Below are positions 46,886 through 57,330 of a stretch of DNA of 64,000 nt, in pieces. The notes beneath the pieces are model-generated. The model did no database searches. It was not told where the DNA came from and worked only from the letters and a program-made list of their open reading frames with translations. The position numbers were made by a program, and so were the translations under genes. The first letter of the stretch is position 1. Each line of letters begins with the position of its first letter. This DNA comes from Allomyces macrogynus ATCC 38327 (taxonomy: Eukaryota; Blastocladiomycota; Blastocladiomycetes; Blastocladiales; Blastocladiaceae): the NCBI GenBank assembly GCA_000151295.1, contig GG745332.1, positions 29,443 through 93,442 on the forward strand. Reading direction: 5' to 3'.

Positions 46886-48036
46886 CTTGGTGGTGTTGCA
46901 GCTGCTGGACTGTGATGGCCGGCCCATGCGCGTGCGCACAAGTGTTCCAGATTGAAGAGCGCGCGTCCGAGACAGTGAGAGTCCAGACAGAAAACGAGAA
47001 AGGGAGAGCATGAGCGATACGTGTCGCCACGCTTCGTAGAGAGGAGGGAGTAGCTTGAACCAACGGGTGTTTCGCCACCTTCTTGGCATGCAGGATGAAA
47101 CGTGCAGCCATTTTGGCGTGGTCCCTGGTGCTGCTTCCACTTGTGCACCCTTGACTCCCAAGCGCGCAACAGTGAGGAAACGGGCGCTTGCGACAGAAAT
47201 TAGGACGGTCTAGAAATTTCGACAGCGGCCGGCCTGGTGCGTGCTGTGCGTGCCTGAAGGGCGCAAGGGAGCCGTAAATTGACGGCCGAAATGAGGACCA
47301 TGGATCGTCGGGAGCTGCATAGACAACTCCACGGGGTGGAAAAGGAAGTTTCAATTTGACGTTGACGTTTTATGACCGGATGTATTTACACCAGACGAAG
47401 AGAGCAAGGAGCGAAGGTCACCCGTCTCTCACCGATCTGGCTCCTGGCTGGTCTCTTCTACATATAATGAGAGAAATCCAGATTTAATTGTCAAATTACG
47501 GCGCGACCATAACGTGCCAATCGTGGCCTTGCCATTGACGGATCGAAACGATGCATCGCGGTGGATTTGCAATCCTGGGGACCATGCACGAAAGTCGAAA
47601 ATCAGGTCGTCCAACAATCGACGCGGGTAGCATCATTTCCAAAGGCTGGAATGTGTACTGACTGCCTCCCATGACAGTCTTGTTTTGAGCAAAATAACCA
47701 GCGACCACTGATCCACAGCAAGCCATTTTAGCGGCTCATTTTATAGTGAGCGTCTGTCCGAGTTCAATCTCTGGCCGTGGCAGTAAATAGCCAGCGACAC
47801 CGCCAAAGCTGACCGAGACCTTGAAGCAGGCGATCATGACGTTATCTTTTGCCAGTCGTTCGTGGGTTCCACCATCATTCAGTTCTCGCCTTCACTTTTC
47901 TCCCCAAAATTCTTTAGATGCTCGTTTTGGTCTCCACCCTCGCTTCATCCTGATCATAATCCCGCACAGACAGCCATTCTATTTCCTCGGAACAACCTCA
48001 CGTCTACCCTCTCCACCCCGTTCCACCTCGCCAGAC
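46886..48036. other. Intergenic, partly AT-rich, with a tRNA relic
   Basis: About 1.15 kb. The AT-rich part, 47380-47800, holds two short minus-strand frames (47496-47726 and 47429-47617) with some protein-like text but no closing splice model. The tRNA-like relic at 47722-47782 lies at its edge. Confidence 0.4.
47722..47782 (+). pseudogene. tRNA-Thr-like relic
   Basis: Begins like the tRNA-Thr at 31825 (AGCAAGCC-TT-TAGC, including upstream AGCAA) and ends like it (CCGAGTTCAATC, then GGC-G-GGCAG). The anticodon arm is deleted, leaving 61 bases, and the T stem no longer pairs. The middle forms a hairpin (GCTCA...TGAGC). Confidence 0.5.
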
Positions 48037-48738
48037 TCACTGGTTCCCTGCAGTCGCAGCGAGAGCAGGCGGCGCCGACGGCGCGACAGGCTGAGGCTCA
48101 ACCACCGGTTCCGTGGCCAGCGCGATCGTAGGCGCCGCATCGGCGACCGTCGCCGCCACCGTCGCGTTCGTCTCCACCACGCGTGCAACCGGCGCGACAG
48201 GCGCGACCACGGGCGCCTCGACATTCCCGCGCGCGGCCGTATTCCCACGCTCCAAGATCCCCGCGTACACCCAGAACACGTAGGCGAAATAGGCGAGCAA
48301 GATATCGATCAGGATCGTCCACACGATGAACCCGTTGAAAATGTCGGCAATCAGGCCAACCACCCACAAAATCATGTTGATCACGGCAAACGCCTTGAAC
48401 TGTGCGCCGATCCGCTTGGTTGCCGCGTAAATGCCCCAGCAAGTGAACGCAAACCGCAGGCCCATGATGATGAGCAGGATCAGCCCGATCGCGCCGAAGA
48501 CCGCCGTCGCGATCAGGCCAAGCAGCGCCGGGATCGAGTAGTAGATGAGCTGCAGGAAGAGGATGACGAGCACGCCGACGCGGATCTCAATGCAGAAGCA
48601 GCATGTCGTGTTGGTTTCGGTGCTGGCGTCCTTGGGTGTGGCTGCGGCACGCCTTGCGGCCGCTGGTGCACGCGCGGCGGGTTCTTGTGCAGGCGCGGCG
48701 GGCGCTGTCGTGGGTTCTTGTGCAGGCGCGGCGGGCAT
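48037..48738 (-). CDS. Tetraspan membrane protein, TCC-family member 6
   Basis: 233 residues, single exon, ATG at 48738. The N-terminus holds two copies of an APAQEP unit. The NTTCCFCIEIRVGVLVILFL motif opens helix 1, helix 2 ends with FAFTCWGIYAATKRIGAQF, helix 3 has FAVINMILWVVGLIADIF, and helix 4 ends in AYFAYVFWVYAGILERGN. The C-terminal tail is Ala/Pro/Val-rich and disordered. It is closest to member 1 (shared IEIRVGVLVIL, TCWG, KRIG and RGN(I/V)E). The conserved, charged loop after helix 2 and the Cys-Cys before helix 1 are the family's fixed points. A TATA-like box sits 130 bp upstream. Function unknown; palmitoylation of the Cys pair is a guess. Confidence 0.75.
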   Translation of the reverse strand: MPAAPAQEPTTAPAAPAQEPAARAPAAARRAAATPKDASTETNTTCCFCIEIRVGVLVILFLQLIYYSIPALLGLIATAVFGAIGLILLIIMGLRFAFTCWGIYAATKRIGAQFKAFAVINMILWVVGLIADIFNGFIVWTILIDILLAYFAYVFWVYAGILERGNTAARGNVEAPVVAPVAPVARVVETNATVAATVADAAPTIALATEPVVEPQPVAPSAPPALAATAGNQ

Positions 48739-48865
48739 CGTGAGTTGCACGGGAACGGCAGGTGCGGGGTCGGATATGGTGCGGCGAGGATCGCTGGTCG
48801 TCGAAGTCGAGCGGAGGGGCCAGAAATGGACGGAGTCAGTGACGTGCGTGGAGAGGCACCCGGTT

Positions 48866-48876
48866 CATATTTATAT
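48866..48876 (-). promoter_or_regulatory. TATA-like box of tetraspan member 6
   Basis: GATATAAATATG on the minus strand about 130 bp before the ATG at 48738. Confidence 0.5.
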
Positions 48877-49503
48877 CGCCAGCACGCGCGTCGTCGTCGT
48901 GCGTCGCCGTTGCCAGCGTCGAAATGATCGACTCGACGGCGAAAAATAGGCGGGACGATCCGCCACGACACGTTAGCGGGAAAGGTGGCTTCGATTACCT
49001 GTGTCGACTGTCTGTGGTGGCGACGTGTGATCTGGACGGGCTGCATGTCGAGCAAGAGAAGCTGCTGCTTGCATCGACGCCCCCGGCGCCACGATTTCAC
49101 CGGTATTCGCCTCGTTGCGCGACCCTCCAACGGTCAGCTCGCCGGGTCTGATGGTGGCGATGCTTGATGCGACGTCTCGTCCCGGAAACGTGGTCCTGAG
49201 AGCGCGACGCGCTCGGCCCGTGTGGCAGCATCCGATGATTGCGTCGTGATCGTGACCACTGGTGCACAGGTGCGGCATGCTTGTTGCGCCATTGCCATAG
49301 CATGTGCAAGACCGACACTGAGCGAATGCCAAACGGCAATTGCCATCAGCGGGCGAAAGGACTGGCAACAACACGACTACCTGGCAGCCAAACTATCCCG
49401 AGTTCCTCATTTTGATATCGACAGCCCGACTCGACCGAACCACAACAACCTACGTCGAGAAAAAATGTGTACAGCAAACAACCGGCCCTTCCCCACGTGC
49501 GCA
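48877..49503. other. Intergenic, no gene recognised
   Basis: About 630 bases between the tetraspan promoter and the YME1 stop. Overlapping short frames only. Confidence 0.35.
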
Positions 49504-52014
49504 TCATGACCTCGCATGCGCCGACGCCGCCTGGTCCGCCGCACTCCGCGCGGCGGCCCGTGCCGACCTCGACGTTGCCGCGCCCGGCACGACCACCTCC
49601 TCCTCGTTCCGCCGCACCGGCTCAACCCCCTTGACGGCGCGTTCCATCTCCTCCCTGGTCAGCGTCTCATACTCGACCAACGCATTCGCGAGCCGCGCGA
49701 GCCCATCCTGGTTGGCCTTTAACACCCCCTTCGCGCGGCGGTACGCATGCTCGACCAGTCGGCGCGTCTCGTTCTCGACTAACTCCTTGGTCGCCGGGGA
49801 CAGCGCGGCCCAATCGTCGTCGGAAATCGCCATCATCCCAACCGCATCCGACATGCCCAACTGCGTGACCATGCGACGCGCGATATTCGTCGCCTGCTGC
49901 AGATCGTTGTGCGCGCCGGACGTCACGTGGTCCGCGCCGTACAGGAGTTCCTCGGCGGCGCGCCCGCCCATGGCCACGTCCATCATTGCCAGGTACTCGG
50001 TCTTGGTGTAGTTGTCCTTGTCGAGCTCCGGGAGTTGCACGGTCATGCCCAGGGAGCGGCCGCGGGGCAGGACGGTCGCTTTGTGCAGCGGAATCGCGCC
50101 AGCGGTGAGCATGGCGACGAGCGCGTGCCCACCCTCGTGGTAGGCCGTGCATCGTTTGGACGCGGCGGTGATCACGGCCGATGTGCGTTCGGCGCCCATG
50201 AGCAGCTTGTCCTTGGCATGCTCAAAGTGCCGCGGGAGGACCGTCGCGTGGCCTTCGCGCGCGGCTTGGATCGCCGCGTGGTTGACGAGGTTGGCGAGTT
50301 CGGCACCTAGATATGCGAGCAACAAGTCAGACCACCTGCGCGAGAGCGAACGCAAACCGAAACCGGGAAGAAAAATCACATACCCGAAAACCCGGGTGTT
50401 CCACGCGCAATCACCGCGACATCCACGGACGCGTCCACATTGATCGCATTACAATGCACGCCCAAAATCTGCATCCTACCCCTCACATCTGGCAGCGGCA
50501 CATCCACGTGCTTATCGAACCGCCCCGGGCGAACCAACGCCTTGTCGAGCAATTCCGGGAAATTCGTCGCCGCCATGACAATCACGCCCTCGGTCTGCGC
50601 AAACCCGTCGAGTTCGACCAGCAGCTGGTTGAGCGTTTGCCGCATGTACGACTGGTCCTTTGGGTTACGCTTGCCGCCAATCGCGTCGAGTTCGTCGATA
50701 AAGATGATCGCCGGGGATTTGCGGCGCGCGGCCGCAAAGAGTTCGCGCACGCGCCGCGCGCCGACGCCCACGTAGAGTTCGTCAAACTCGGACCCGGACA
50801 TGAAGAAGAAGGGAACGCCGGCTTCGCCCGCGACGGCGCGCGCGAGCATGGTTTTACCGGTACCCGGTGGGCCTACGTGGTGGTGGGGGGGGGGGGTATC
50901 AATGGTGAGCAAGGAGTCGTTGGTGCACAGCACCCAATGTCGCAAGAAAAGCGTAGGTACCCGTCAAAAGCACACCGCGCGGCATCTTCCCACCCAAATG
51001 CGTGAACCGGTCAGGGTCACGCAAGAAATCGACCAGTTCCTCCAGCTCCTGCTTGGCCTCATCCACGCCCGCGACATCCCGGAACCGCACTGTCGGTTTC
51101 GCCAACGCGTCCACAATCTCGTGCCCCGCCACTCCACCGGGAGGGCCATGCCCGTGCCCGCCCAGAGCCCCACCGTGCCCACCAGGCAACCCGGGCGTCC
51201 CGCCATGACCGCGCACGATCCCTTGGTTATCCAAGAACAGCGAGATGCCCGTAAGCAGGAAAAACGCCCACAGGGTCGTGCGGAACAGCGACGACGCCGC
51301 CGACTTGAACGAGAAGTCAGGCTTTTCGGGTAAGACCACGTGCAGCGGAATCGACGCCGACGAACCCGGGAGCGTAAGAGGCGCCGACGCCGTTGGCGAT
51401 TGTCCGACCGTGGCAGCGCCAGCAGCGCCAGCGCCCGTGGCGGCGGCGGACGGTCCCGCACCGGTATTCGCCGTGGCCGGGTGCTCCCCCGCAGGCCCAT
51501 TCTCCCCCGCGCGGATCCCGAGGGCCGCAGCCGCGGCACTCCCGGCCATGACTTGTGGGAACTGGCGCGCGAGCGCGCGCAGGTTGGGCACGATCTTATC
51601 CGCCAACCCGGCCTGCGCAAGGGCCACCGCGTACCACCGCAAAACGTCGTCGTTAATCGCGGCGGCCGTCGGGCCACGTTCGACGCGTGCGATGATGGCA
51701 AGCGGGTCACCGCCGCCACGCAGCCATTCGCGCGCGAAATCGGCCTGCACGGCCGCGTCGAACGGGGTCGCGTTGGCGTCGGCGAGAAGGCGGTCGAGGC
51801 GGCGGTTCGCGAGCGGGCGGAGCAGTGGCGAGGCAGTGGGGTTGGTGGGGGTGGTCGACGCGAAGAGCGTGCGGTGTTGTGGGGCGGCCAACGCGGAAGG
51901 GGGGAGCCATGCCGGGCGTCGTATCGTTGCGGTTGCCGTGGCAGCGAGAGTGAAGGCGCGAGACAGCCGCGCGGCAGATGGCGCGCGGACGCGCGCGACG
52001 TGAGCGATGCGCAT
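49504..52014 (-). CDS. YME1: Mitochondrial i-AAA protease (YME1/FtsH family)
   Basis: Three exons, complement(49504..50306, 50384..50872, 50961..52014), 781 residues. The N-terminus is a long Arg/Ala-rich presequence. One TM helix ([16 protein letters not shown], about residues 245-265) precedes [20 protein letters not shown]. The AAA domain has GPPGTGKT (about 352, created across intron 2), [11 protein letters not shown] and an SRH-like segment ([19 protein letters not shown]). The M41 zinc protease domain has HEGGH (about 572) and a later Asp ligand in the MTQLGMSD region. A single TM and FtsH-like order fit the inter-membrane-space-facing YME1 rather than the matrix m-AAA enzymes, which have two TMs. 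It degrades unassembled inner-membrane proteins. Intron 2 contains a C12 run (G12 on the plus strand). Confidence 0.94.
50885..50896. repeat. G12 homopolymer inside a YME1 intron
   Basis: Twelve G on the plus strand, within the 88-bp intron that splits the Walker A motif of YME1. Length may vary. Confidence 0.8.
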
Positions 52015-52622
52015 CGTTGAGGAGTGGGCGCTGGGTGCTTGGCGAGGAGGTGGTGGTGCAGGTCGGTGGTGGTGCAGCGATGGCAGCAGGGCGTGCGGTG
52101 CTGGAGTGTGCGCAGAACGTGCAGCAAGTTGCGGTTGAGAGCGGTCGAGGCGTCGTTGCGCGCAGCAGCCGGCCGTGGTCGTCGTGGTCGTCGTTGTCTT
52201 TCGCGTTGCCGTCGTCGCCGATGCCGCGAGCGTCGTCCCCGTCGTCGTCGTGGACCGCCGAGGAAATTTCGACAAGGTGGAGAAGAGAAGCGGCCCCTGG
52301 TCGGACGCGTATTGGTGTCGTAATTCGTGACGCCGCGTGACCGCGCCGTGCTGCACGAAGAAATGATCGCCTCTTGCTCTCGTCTTCGCCACGATCACCG
52401 CGACTGTGCACAGCTGCTGTCGAGCACGACGACGACGACGACGGCCCTCTCGCGGCACGACGATTTGACCAGCAAGCAGGACTTGCAGCATTCGGCTGAA
52501 CCCCACGATCAAGGTGGCCAACCACCAACGCTGCAGCAAACCACGCGAACGCTCGACTGCACCAGCAATTTCTCAGCTTTCAGCGTTTGTGACCAACCCG
52601 AGCTGCACGAGCGACCACCACG
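52015..52622. promoter_or_regulatory. Divergent promoter region, YME1 / EMC7
   Basis: About 600 bp between divergent starts, with GAC/GTC-type triplet richness (52425-52445). No TATA box is evident, in keeping with housekeeping genes. Confidence 0.35.
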
Positions 52623-53491
52623 ATGACCCACCCCTGGACCGTGCTCGCCGCCCTCGTCCTGGCCCTCGTCGCGTCCGTGCCCGCTGTCGCGCTCCGTGAT
52701 CGACCATGCCAACCGACCAACACCACCCACGTCTAGCCTGGCAACGCACTGCGCGACCGCGTTGCGCACCGTGCACATCCACGTGCACGGCCCACTCCTC
52801 GCCGACGCTGCTGCATCAGCGTCCACGGCCACCGACGATGCCGCCGCCGCCGCCGCCAGCAGCACCGCCGCATCCGTGCTCGCCCCCGTCGTCTCTGGGG
52901 GCCTCCTGCGCGTCAACATGACCGCCATCGCGCCCGTGCCGCGCAACGGCGTGATCACACTGTACGCCCTCCCTATCCCCCTCCATCCATCCCTCTTCAC
53001 CCGGTTCTTGAACCGCCACCGCCGCTAGCTCGCTCCCCGACGGCCGCCACCGCCTGTCGCTCACGCACCCGGACTACGCGTTCGACGACCTGCTCGTGAC
53101 GCTCGCGGCACCCGATACTGCGCGATTTGCGGTGGTTGCGCTTGACCGACCCAACACGGCCGCCGGGAAAGCAATTACGACAGACCCAGTCGCCTGGTCG
53201 GCGCGCGCGCACCGCGCGTACTTGGAACACAAGGCCGGGTTTGATCCGTTGGCGATGGTCAAGAGCCCGATGATGCTCATGTCGCTGTTTTCGCTCGGGA
53301 TGATGTTTGTCTTGCCCAAGATGATGGAGGCTGTCGGTACGTCTTCACGCGCACGCTGATCGAACGTTGGCGGCAGGAGTCTCACCTCGAGCGCGCGAAT
53401 TTTTTTTGCAGAGGAGGAAGCTGGCGGCCGCACCGACGACCCGGCCACGACCGGCCCGAACCTCGTGCATCAGTTCAAGGAACTCATGTGA
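52623..53491 (+). CDS. EMC7: ER membrane protein complex subunit 7
   Basis: Four exons, join(52623..52672, 52737..52961, 53029..53336, 53412..53491), 220 residues, all phases closing; the first intron uses a GTCCGT donor. A signal peptide (MTHPWTVLAALVLALVALA) is followed by a beta-sandwich-like lumenal domain in which LPDGRHRLSLTHPDYAFDDL matches the EMC7 pattern G-(S/H)-Y-x-(V/L)-x-x-x-(H/S)P-x-Y-x-FD. The C-terminal KSPMMLMSLFSLGMMFVLPK helix, followed by an acidic tail (ends HQFKELM), is the EMC7 hallmark. EMC inserts and stabilises multi-spanning membrane proteins in the ER, so it could serve the tetraspan family nearby, though linkage is likely chance. The domain is short and Ala-rich compared with animals. 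Confidence 0.85.
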
Positions 53492-53525
53492 GATCTCACC
53501 GAGAACACGATTATATATTCTCTCT

Positions 53526-53543
53526 CCCCCCCCCCCCCCCCCC
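53526..53543. repeat. C18 homopolymer
   Basis: Run of about 18 C in the 114-bp gap between the convergent EMC7 and RpiB genes. Confidence 0.85.
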
Positions 53544-53605
53544 AAATGGACACTCCCAGACGAGTTTGGATAGCTCGCCGACCCCCACACCGGGCCGGTT
53601 ATCAT

Positions 53606-54243
53606 TTAGCACGTCGACTCCTGCTGCTTCTCAATGCCGTGAATCAGCGCGACGCGGTCGGCGTGACGGCCGCCCTCAAACGGCGTCGTGACAAAGGCCT
53701 CGACGATTTCCTTGGCCACGTCGACTCCCGTGATGCGGCCGCCGAGTGCCAGCACGTTGGCGTTGTTGTGCTGTCGAGCGAGAAAAACGTCAGCGACTCG
53801 GTGTAGGGTCAGGACAGCGAGAGAACGTGATGCGTACCATGCGCGACATCTTGCCCGAGTAATGGTCGTGCGCGAGCGCGCACCGCACGCCCTCGACCTT
53901 CTACTCGCCCGGAAACGTCGGTCGTCAGCGATCCGCAACCATTTACTCAGGGTGTCCATCAGGGGCTAGGCAAGCGTACGTTGGCGGCAATACTAATCCC
54001 AATGCCCGACCCGCACACGACAATGCCCAGCGTCGACGGCACGAGCTCCGTCGCGTCCTTGGAGACCTTGGAGGCCACGAGCTGGCCGTAGGTCGGGTAG
54101 TCGACGCGGTCGGGCGAGTAGCAGCCAACGTCCTCGACGGGAATGTCGGCAAAGCGCGAGGCCAGGAACGCGCGCAGTTCTTCCTTGAGCGCGAAACCGG
54201 CGTGGTCCGAGCCGATGACAATGGCGCGCGGCAGAAGCGACAT
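53606..54243 (-). CDS. rpiB: Ribose-5-phosphate isomerase B (RpiB/LacA family)
   Basis: Three exons, complement(53606..53770, 53838..53900, 53980..54243), 163 residues. Motifs in order: IGSDHAGFALK at the start, VDYPTYG, VVCGSGIGISIAAN with the catalytic Cys, RCALAHDHYSGKMSR, then HNNANVLALGGRITG and TPFEGGRHADRV. All are classic for RpiB, which interconverts ribose-5-phosphate and ribulose-5-phosphate in the cytosolic pentose phosphate pathway. Introns (67 and 79 bp) fall exactly after SIAAN and after MSRM, both phase 0. The length is close to bacterial RpiB. RpiB rather than plant/animal-type RpiA is common in fungi and protists. Confidence 0.95.
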
Positions 54244-54410
54244 GGTGTTGACGTTGGTTGAAGTTGGTGGTGGATATGTGGGAGAGAGGATGAAAGTTGT
54301 GGAGAGCGCCGCCTGTTGGAACAACTTGCGCTGTGATCGCTCCTCGTGGCCCGCCTTGAATGTTTTTTTGCTGGCGGTCTGCAGGTTATCGCCGCCTCTC
54401 ACCATGACGC

Positions 54411-55305
54411 CGACCACTTCGGCCATCCTCCATCGACCCGTCTCGTCCAAGTTCCAGCAAGAACCAATCCGACCAGCTGCAAAAATACCATGATGACCGA
54501 GTATGCACCATCGCCGCCGTCCACGACCTGCTGCAACCCCATGCCAACCGCGCCTTGACCCGCCCTAGACCATCCGACCGCATCCTCGACCACCTCGACT
54601 CGGACGACGAGCTCTTCGACGACCTCGAGCGCGACGACGATGACCTTGCCGGGTTCCGCGAACAGCGCATTGAGCAGTTGAAGGCCGAGTTGGAGCGCGC
54701 GCGGGCGATGCGCGAAAACGCGCACGGCACGTATGCGGAAATCAAGGACGAGAAGGAAGTGCTTAAGATTACCACATCCACGAATAAGTGCGTCGTGCAT
54801 TTCTTCCACAAGGAGTTTCGTCGGTGCGCGATCATGGATAAGCACTTGGAGGTATGGACCGGTTGCGTCGTGTTCAGGGGCGGGACGATGCTGACGACGG
54901 GGATGGATGTTAGGCGCTCGCGTCCAAGCACTTCCGCACGCGGTTCATCAAGGTGAACGTGGAGAACGCGCCGTTTCTCGTCGACCGGCTCAAAGTCAAG
55001 GTGCTCCCGTGCGTCGTGCTCTTTGTCGACGGCATTTCCAAGGACCGGTACGCACGCGCACGTCCCCCTCACTCCACTTCCCCGTCGCCATTCGCGTGCT
55101 GACCTCCTGTGTGTGTAGCGTGATTGGGTTCGAGGAGCTCGGCAACACCGACGCGTTCCGCACGCCCGTGCTTGAGGCGCGGCTGCTGAAATCGGGTGTG
55201 ATCACGCCCATGGACGGCGACCAGATGCCGGTGCGACCGGCACGCAAGTCGATTTTCGGGTTTGCGGATACCAAGGACGAGGACGCGAGTTCCGACGAGG
55301 ATTGA
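54411..55305 (+). CDS. TXNDC9/phosducin-like (PLP3-type) protein, start unclear
   Basis: Three visible exons: to 54851, 54914-55047 and 55119-55305, joined in phase by 62- and 71-bp introns. An acidic helical N-terminal part (LDSDDELFDDLERDDDDLAG, then FREQRIEQLKAELERARAMR) leads into a thioredoxin fold without the CxxC pair. The landmarks of TXNDC9/Plp1 are present: HFFHKEFRRCAIMDKHLE, KHFRTRFIKVNVENAPFLV, RLKVKVLPCVVLFVDG and IGFEELGNTDAF. These proteins act with the CCT chaperonin in folding tubulin and actin. No in-frame ATG is found between a TGA at about 54408 and the conserved region, so a 5' exon or an indel near 54460 is likely. Divergent from rpiB, starts about 170 bp apart. Confidence 0.85.
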
Positions 55306-55578
55306 TGGATGGTCGCGAGCAGAGGTCGCATTTGTATAGAACAGTTTCACCTTTATTGACCAAGGCGAACGAAACTGGGTGGCGAACGAAACTGGGTGGA
55401 CAGGGTCGACAATGGTGAGGAAACACTCTATCGTCCTGCGAACCTTGTTCGTAGACGGCCTACATGACCGTGATACGACGCTCGTCCCCGTCCAAAATCC
55501 ATGTCGTCGTGTTTGCACAACTGGAAATGGACAATGCAACAATCCACATCTTGCTCCACCCAACCCCTGCTCCTCCTC

Positions 55579-56665
55579 TCACCGCCCAAACATCACCGGC
55601 GCCGGCGGCCCACCCCCCGGATTCGTCGCCAACTCCGGATGCATCCTCTTCCTCAAATCCCTTGCCTCATTCACGCCAAACCCGAACCTCAAATGCCCGT
55701 CGCGCGGTTTCTCCTGCACAAACCCGACCCCCTTGAGCACCGCCGCGGCCAACGCATTATCCGGCAAGACCTTGGCGGCTACTTTGCGCACGACCGGTGC
55801 GGCCTCATCTTTCCGTTTCGCAAACACGGCCTCGAGGAGTTTCTCCAACGCTTCCACGGGATACCGCACGCCCGCGAGTTCCGGGCGGAACCCGAATTCC
55901 AGGACCGCCACGTCCGAGTCCGGGTCGGGCACGGACAAGTCGGGCGTGCCGCGCACCTTGGTCAGGGAAATGTACCCGACGAACGGGAAGCCCGGCGGGG
56001 TCGACGAGGGGGTATCGTGCGGCGGAACGATCACGGACCCGCGCCGGGACGCGCCACCGGCGGCATCAGGCGGTAAGGGAAACTCGTGCATGGGCGTCAG
56101 TGACGGGGACCCCGGGTTCGATGCGGAGGGGGTGCCGGGCGCGGACGCCCCTGGGGAGGTCAGTGCCCATGCGGCACCCGAGTGCTGGTGCGGGACACCG
56201 AGCAGGTCCAGGTCGGCGGCAGCAACTTCGAGGTCGGCGCGCTTGAATGGCTTGCGCGCTTCGATTATGAAGAACCCGGTGATCGTGACGGGGTCGTAGG
56301 ATGTGAGCGCGGTGTCGCGGAAGGCCTCGAGCGCGTCGGGCACCTGGTAGGCAAACGTCGAGTGGTCGCTGGTCGTGACCGTGAACTCGGCTAATCGTTT
56401 TCGAAATGGTTAGTTGGGTGGCCACTACCGCACCGACTGGAAAAGGTCGAGAAAACGGACCGGTCGATGCCCACGACGCATACCAGTACCAGAACGCGTC
56501 GGTGACCAAGTCGCGCGCCGGGAAAATGCGCATGCGGTCGGTCTTGAGCATTTCTTTGGTCTTGCGCGCGTGCGTCTTGAGAATCGCGCCGGGCTTCGAG
56601 GCCGCATCGCGCATGCGCAGCTCCGTTGCCGATTGCCCGTTGGGCAGAAAGTCCCATCCGCGCAT
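55579..56665 (-). CDS. GNAT-fold acetyltransferase-like protein
   Basis: Two exons: 56484-56665 (MMRGWDFLPNGQSATEL; TKEMLKTDRMRIFPARD) and 55579-56390. The second ends with a GNAT-like block: VGYISLTKVRG, then VLEFGFRPELAGVRYPVEAL (motif A-like), AAKVLPDNALAAAVLKGVGF (motif B-like). These match the G(Y/H)-x-x-(E/V)AL and NxxxxxVLKxxGF pattern of Rim-type acetyltransferases. The Q/R-x-x-G-x-G/A pyrophosphate loop is not canonical, so activity is uncertain. The donor at 56483 leaves phase 2 while the acceptor at 56391 needs phase 1, so one base is off in the model or in the sequence. Substrate unknown. Confidence 0.6.
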
Positions 56666-57330
56666 CATCTTGGCTTGGTGGTGGAGAGTATAGTAAGAGA
56701 CGAGCGAGCAAACGAGCGTCGGTGCGGTGGGCGAGCGAGCGTGCGCCAGAAATCGGTGTCGTTGTCGAAGGGCACGCACAAGTTTCTTATAGGAGCGCGC
56801 CGCTGGGGCCTCGTTATTCCTTGACGTGCGGCGTCAACGGGTCGGCGCGCGTTGTCGGACGGACAGGCGGGTGCCGGGGCAACTTGCGGGATGCGCGGCG
56901 ATTGCGGTTGAAATGAGTGCAGCGGCGGCCCGCCGTTGAAATCTTGCTCTTGCGAGTGGAGAGGAGAGAAGAAGCGCCAAGGGAAGCGCGCCGTCGCGGA
57001 AATGAAGAGATTGGCGCGGCTGGCTGGCGTCGTTATCGAGGTGGAGTGCAGAGAGGAGAAAGAAGACAGGGAACGTTGTGAAGTTGTGATGGTGTGTGGC
57101 GAAGCGGGCACACACGCATCCGAAAAGCATCAAGATGAAACGCTTGCCAGCCAAAAAGTTGACCTACGTCAAGATTTTCCGAGCATGCCATCGCTGGTAT
57201 CCTCACTCATCCTCATCCACACTATCCTGACCACGAACCACAACCACGAACCACGAGAACGTGTCCGGATACAAACACATAAATAAAACTAGATGCCCAC
57301 GCTCTGGCTGCCACCATCCGGCCTCTTCAC
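56666..57330. other. Intergenic, no gene recognised
   Basis: About 660 bases: the GNAT promoter and the 3' flank of TIM21. No motif recognised. Confidence 0.4.

Noticed and set aside
47429..47726. Two short minus-strand frames that could be exons of one gene
   Set aside because: The only plausible intron (about 46 bp) does not join them in phase, and no family is recognised.
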